Of a stretch of 24,113 nucleotides of DNA, positions 22,901 through 24,113 are shown piece after piece; position 1 is the first letter of the stretch, and each line of letters begins with the position of its first letter. The notes under the pieces are model-generated. The model was given only the letters and a program-made list of their open reading frames with translations. It did no database searches and had not been told where the DNA came from. This stretch comes from JBGTKH01 sp041744735 (GTDB lineage Bacteria; Planctomycetota; Planctomycetia; Pirellulales; Pirellulaceae). The stretch spans positions 1 to 24,113 of the forward strand of contig JBGTKH010000155.1 in NCBI GenBank assembly GCA_041744735.1, in the 5' to 3' direction. Made by a program: the position numbers and the translations under genes.

Positions 22901-24113
22901 CCCGCGGAACAGATCGTCGAAGTCGAGAAAATAGCCGGGGAACGCTGTCGGGTCTTGCGGCTCGACGCCCGTGTTGTCGAGTGTCACCTTTGTGTCAGTT
23001 AATCCGAACAGCGAAGTGAAGATTCCGCCGAACTGGCCGTTCTGAATCTTGTTGAAGTCAAAACCGACCTCCAGGCTCTCGCCGGTTTGGCTCGGCGTAT
23101 CCTGTGACTGATTGATCGTGGTGATCTGCATGGCCAGAATTTGGTCCTCGGGCAGATTCTTGTCCGGCGCGGGTTGGTTGACGGTACCCGAGTTGCCGCC
23201 GAAGTAATTGAAGCCTTGGTCAATCAGCGTGACCTTGTTGTCCCAGTCCTCGACGACAAACAACTCGCCCGCTTGCGTGGGCAGCGGAAGCTGCGGAGCG
23301 AAAATATTCACGTTTCGATCGGCGAAGATCGCCCACGTCGTGGCGGCCAGTCCGACACGTTCGGCGATGCATTGGAACGGCGTGCCCAGACATTGGTCCA
23401 GCGGCGCGTTACCGCTGACGCCGTTGTCGTTTTCCTGGTTGAGCGTGGCGGCCACCAAACCTTTGCCATCGCCGAAAGGGGCAGCGGCTTGGGCCGCGCG
23501 GATTTGGCCGAGGTAAAAGTGCGCCGGGTGGGCGAATTCGGCACCACCGTACAACTGGTCGACAAACTGCATCGCCACGACTGCCTGGGCCGTGAATTCC
23601 CACGCGATGCCCTGAGGCAAGCCACCGGGCGGCAGGCCGGGCCGAAACTGGCTGCCCGTGGCTTGGGGAACGATACTGAAGCCTTGATAGTTTGTAACGA
23701 GTCCACCCGTCGTGGCGCGAATCGATTGGTCGAAGGTATCCAGCACGTAGCGCACCGGCTCGCGCCAATCGATCGGATTGCCGTTGCCATCGAGCGCGCT
23801 GCGATAGCGCGGCGAACTGGCCAGCGGCAGCAACGTGAACGTGTTGGAATCCAGGACGTCGGCGACGTTGATGACATCGGTACCGCGCTGGTGTTCGGGC
23901 TGACTGCCGGGTTCCAATCCTGCGCCGCTGGGAGGTAACAGCGGACCGTTGCCGTCCGGGTCGAACAGCGTACCGGTGTAGAAGTGCCCGTCGTCATTCA
24001 CGTTTGGGTCACCCGGATCAAACAGCGCCATCACAAAGTCACCGGCAATGTTCGCGCGGCGGACCCATTCGGCCGCATCGACCATGTTGTCGCGTTCAAT
24101 CTCCGCCGCGCCG
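19973..24113 (-). CDS. Dockerin protein with glucoamylase-like (PF10091-type) catalytic domain and carbohydrate-binding domains, 5' partial
   Basis: At least 1379 residues; the frame stays open to the window edge (AAEIERDN before the first Met at 24085), so the true start lies outside. Numbered from that Met: a helical alpha/alpha-barrel-like region (1-270) with AWEFTAQAVVAMQFVDQLYGG; a CBM11/CIA30-like beta region (276-520) from VEDWDNKVTLIDQG to GGFLIDNLVLVDDDG; and a glucoamylase-like domain (about 530-1145) with TGHEGFFYHFLGIDGRR, ELSTIDTALAIAG, FTYQFGSVWLD, AEGPYDLYFAEG and FAIDHGPMLVMIDNY. A CBM6/35-like domain (909-1042) sits inside it. A type I dockerin and a GEGE tail follow. PF10091 relatives include GH144-type beta-1,2-glucanases, so a glucan-active hydrolase acting outside the cell is plausible; the substrate is inferred. 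It is co-directional with and upstream of the giant dockerin gene. Confidence 0.85.
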   Translation of the reverse strand, partial: GAAEIERDNMVDAAEWVRRANIAGDFVMALFDPGDPNVNDDGHFYTGTLFDPDGNGPLLPPSGAGLEPGSQPEHQRGTDVINVADVLDSNTFTLLPLASSPRYRSALDGNGNPIDWREPVRYVLDTFDQSIRATTGGLVTNYQGFSIVPQATGSQFRPGLPPGGLPQGIAWEFTAQAVVAMQFVDQLYGGAEFAHPAHFYLGQIRAAQAAAPFGDGKGLVAATLNQENDNGVSGNAPLDQCLGTPFQCIAERVGLAATTWAIFADRNVNIFAPQLPLPTQAGELFVVEDWDNKVTLIDQGFNYFGGNSGTVNQPAPDKNLPEDQILAMQITTINQSQDTPSQTGESLEVGFDFNKIQNGQFGGIFTSLFGLTDTKVTLDNTGVEPQDPTAFPGYFLDFDDLFRGFGTFADRDIEAIQFDVRLQDGSAPFQLKVELKDEPAAGNAVDIFTRVNVDDTAWSTVTLPRAAFADSISGQGDPSNFDWRRVSVLSLIVEKQLFTGGGQEIMPPNPDTGGFLIDNLVLVDDDGMYPDLAKVENPDDGSLVHFYQDAYLDYVREASSRYFVDFASTDPRTGGIIQDRSTFADLMTAGGAGFQLTSYVIDAERNYLDRANAAQRVLNILNVLDQNQGSGAVGNTGHEGFFYHFLGIDGRRKQNFDFSKTEDVNESLNTVELSTIDTALAIAGVVTAAQYFDGASPQEAQIRQLADQIYGRVNWPFMLADVPDLVDPNISRQQFYLGWKPNENRDDDTGQFGRFKIADAAGLGQYSSKIVEGQERAATLDFYTDEALLVALLAMGSPNESHRLDKQVWDDIQRQGMPFTKTFPGSLFTYQFGSVWLDTLRLGRDKHPLPVNFFDNTQSAIFATRDFAMQNPNDAATWRNGGGSNRWGLSAAEGPYDLYFAEGAPNAALGMGGRSGAVLIQAEGPDAAGDGQEMLRGNALGGKTILLQDMQSRTFSFENFIDGLYFVSLRYSNDNDNNLSGETVHVSIDGGQPVQFTARDTGDNGAGWNIFDSSGDILSAQLSPGVHTITVSVTGGDGFGIEIDVVTVGYERPLAVGTATVYGAASSILQAPGETLDALWESQRLGLLHPRIGMADAFNLDVADAQTGFTDPADPKILRRSGPWVQFNGFAIDHGPMLVMIDNYLADNFVPRLFMAHPQIQRALADLFAPSQNPRIQFDVDGDGVVQNLDAFILISDLRNNGRRVLPLPPASPPPLFIDVSGNNAADPIDVFFVIAFLRGQITLNGPGSGEGEGRPLAAGLSAPTSQAEGEFPAKLFSLLVPDTQAPFSHSATRESVASGQHDVLASDRTQRTTSASGHQPLPAAFEAPSPRRAVKLPSSRQTLSAGPEIWSEALETLVSQLAADVAMGWLRSPDDARS
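20003..20062 (-). other. C-terminal helix of the glucoamylase-like protein
   Basis: WSEALETLVSQLAADVAMGW near the C-terminus matches the pattern of LEDALADIASEIAETW in the giant protein: spaced Leu/Ile, acidic residues and a terminal Trp. Confidence 0.5.
20398..20585 (-). other. Type I dockerin module of the glucoamylase-like protein
   Basis: Calcium loop 1 is DVDGDGVVQNLDAFILISDL. Loop 2 is DVSGNNAADPIDVFFVIAFL, after a proline-rich linker. Loop 2 is degenerate at its centre (NNAADP), as in many planctomycete dockerins. Confidence 0.85.
20960..21361 (-). other. CBM6/35-like domain inserted in the glucoamylase-like domain
   Basis: About 134 residues starting VLIQAEGPDAAGDG and ending VTVGYERP. 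The pattern (IQAE start, DGLYFVSLRYSN, VHVSIDGG, SPGVHTITVSV) is that of galactose-binding-fold carbohydrate-binding modules. The catalytic domain resumes at GTATVYGAASS. Confidence 0.65.

Noticed and set aside
24083..24085. First in-window Met as the true start of the glucoamylase-like protein
   Set aside because: The frame is open to the window edge and continues with a plausible helix (AAEIERDN). No signal peptide follows and no well-spaced ribosome binding site precedes the ATG.

Overview
The window looks like chromosomal DNA of a planctomycete, most likely from the Pirellulales or near relatives. The clues are a very large secreted protein with the planctomycete N-terminal motif FEPLEERALLA, two proteins ending in type I dockerin modules, a Tat-exported Gfo/Idh/MocA oxidoreductase, and secreted HEAT-repeat proteins. 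The DNA is GC-rich throughout. No rRNA, tRNA, CRISPR array, transposase or phage gene was seen.

Left part (1-3468, + strand): three closely spaced co-directional genes that look like one operon. They are a Tat-signal Gfo/Idh/MocA oxidoreductase (86-1303), a short HEAT-repeat protein without an export signal (1347-2045), and an exported HEAT-repeat protein (2080-3468). Gaps are 43 and 34 bases.

Junction (3482-3603): a 122-base nested palindrome with TA at both ends, resembling a non-autonomous IS630/Tc1-type miniature element. Its right-hand TA lies inside the TAG stop codon of the neighbouring giant gene. Removing the element in silico rebuilds the same TAG and leaves only 12 bases between the two convergent genes.

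Middle (3601-19593, - strand): one gene of about 16 kb encoding a 5330-residue modular surface or secreted protein. In order it has the planctomycete N-terminal motif, an Ig-like domain interrupted by repeat modules, PPC domains, a matrixin-like zinc protease motif (HEIGHVLGLGHS), a long beta-helix, a propeller-like region, a block of EVQ-type repeats, a jelly-roll-like region, a second beta-helix, an Ig/cadherin-like array with six exactly 327-base repeats, a type I dockerin, and a tail with a GEGE motif.

Right (19973-24113, - strand, 5' end outside the window): a second dockerin protein with a glucoamylase-like (Glycoamylase, PF10091-type) catalytic region, a CBM11/CIA30-like region, and a CBM6/35-like domain apparently inserted inside the catalytic domain. 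Its post-dockerin tail has the same layout as that of the giant protein. The 378 bases between the two minus-strand genes (19594-19972) hold a candidate promoter and a 32-base inverted repeat but no convincing gene.

The two dockerin proteins probably act at the cell surface or outside the cell, one as a beta-glucan-active or related carbohydrate enzyme and the other as a giant adhesin or protease scaffold. No cohesin partner is visible here. The recurring theme is insertion of whole modules in frame into older domains. No wholly unknown system was identified; the strongest leads are the module insertions, the dimeric higher-order repeat, the neutral insertion into a stop codon, and the shared post-dockerin tail.
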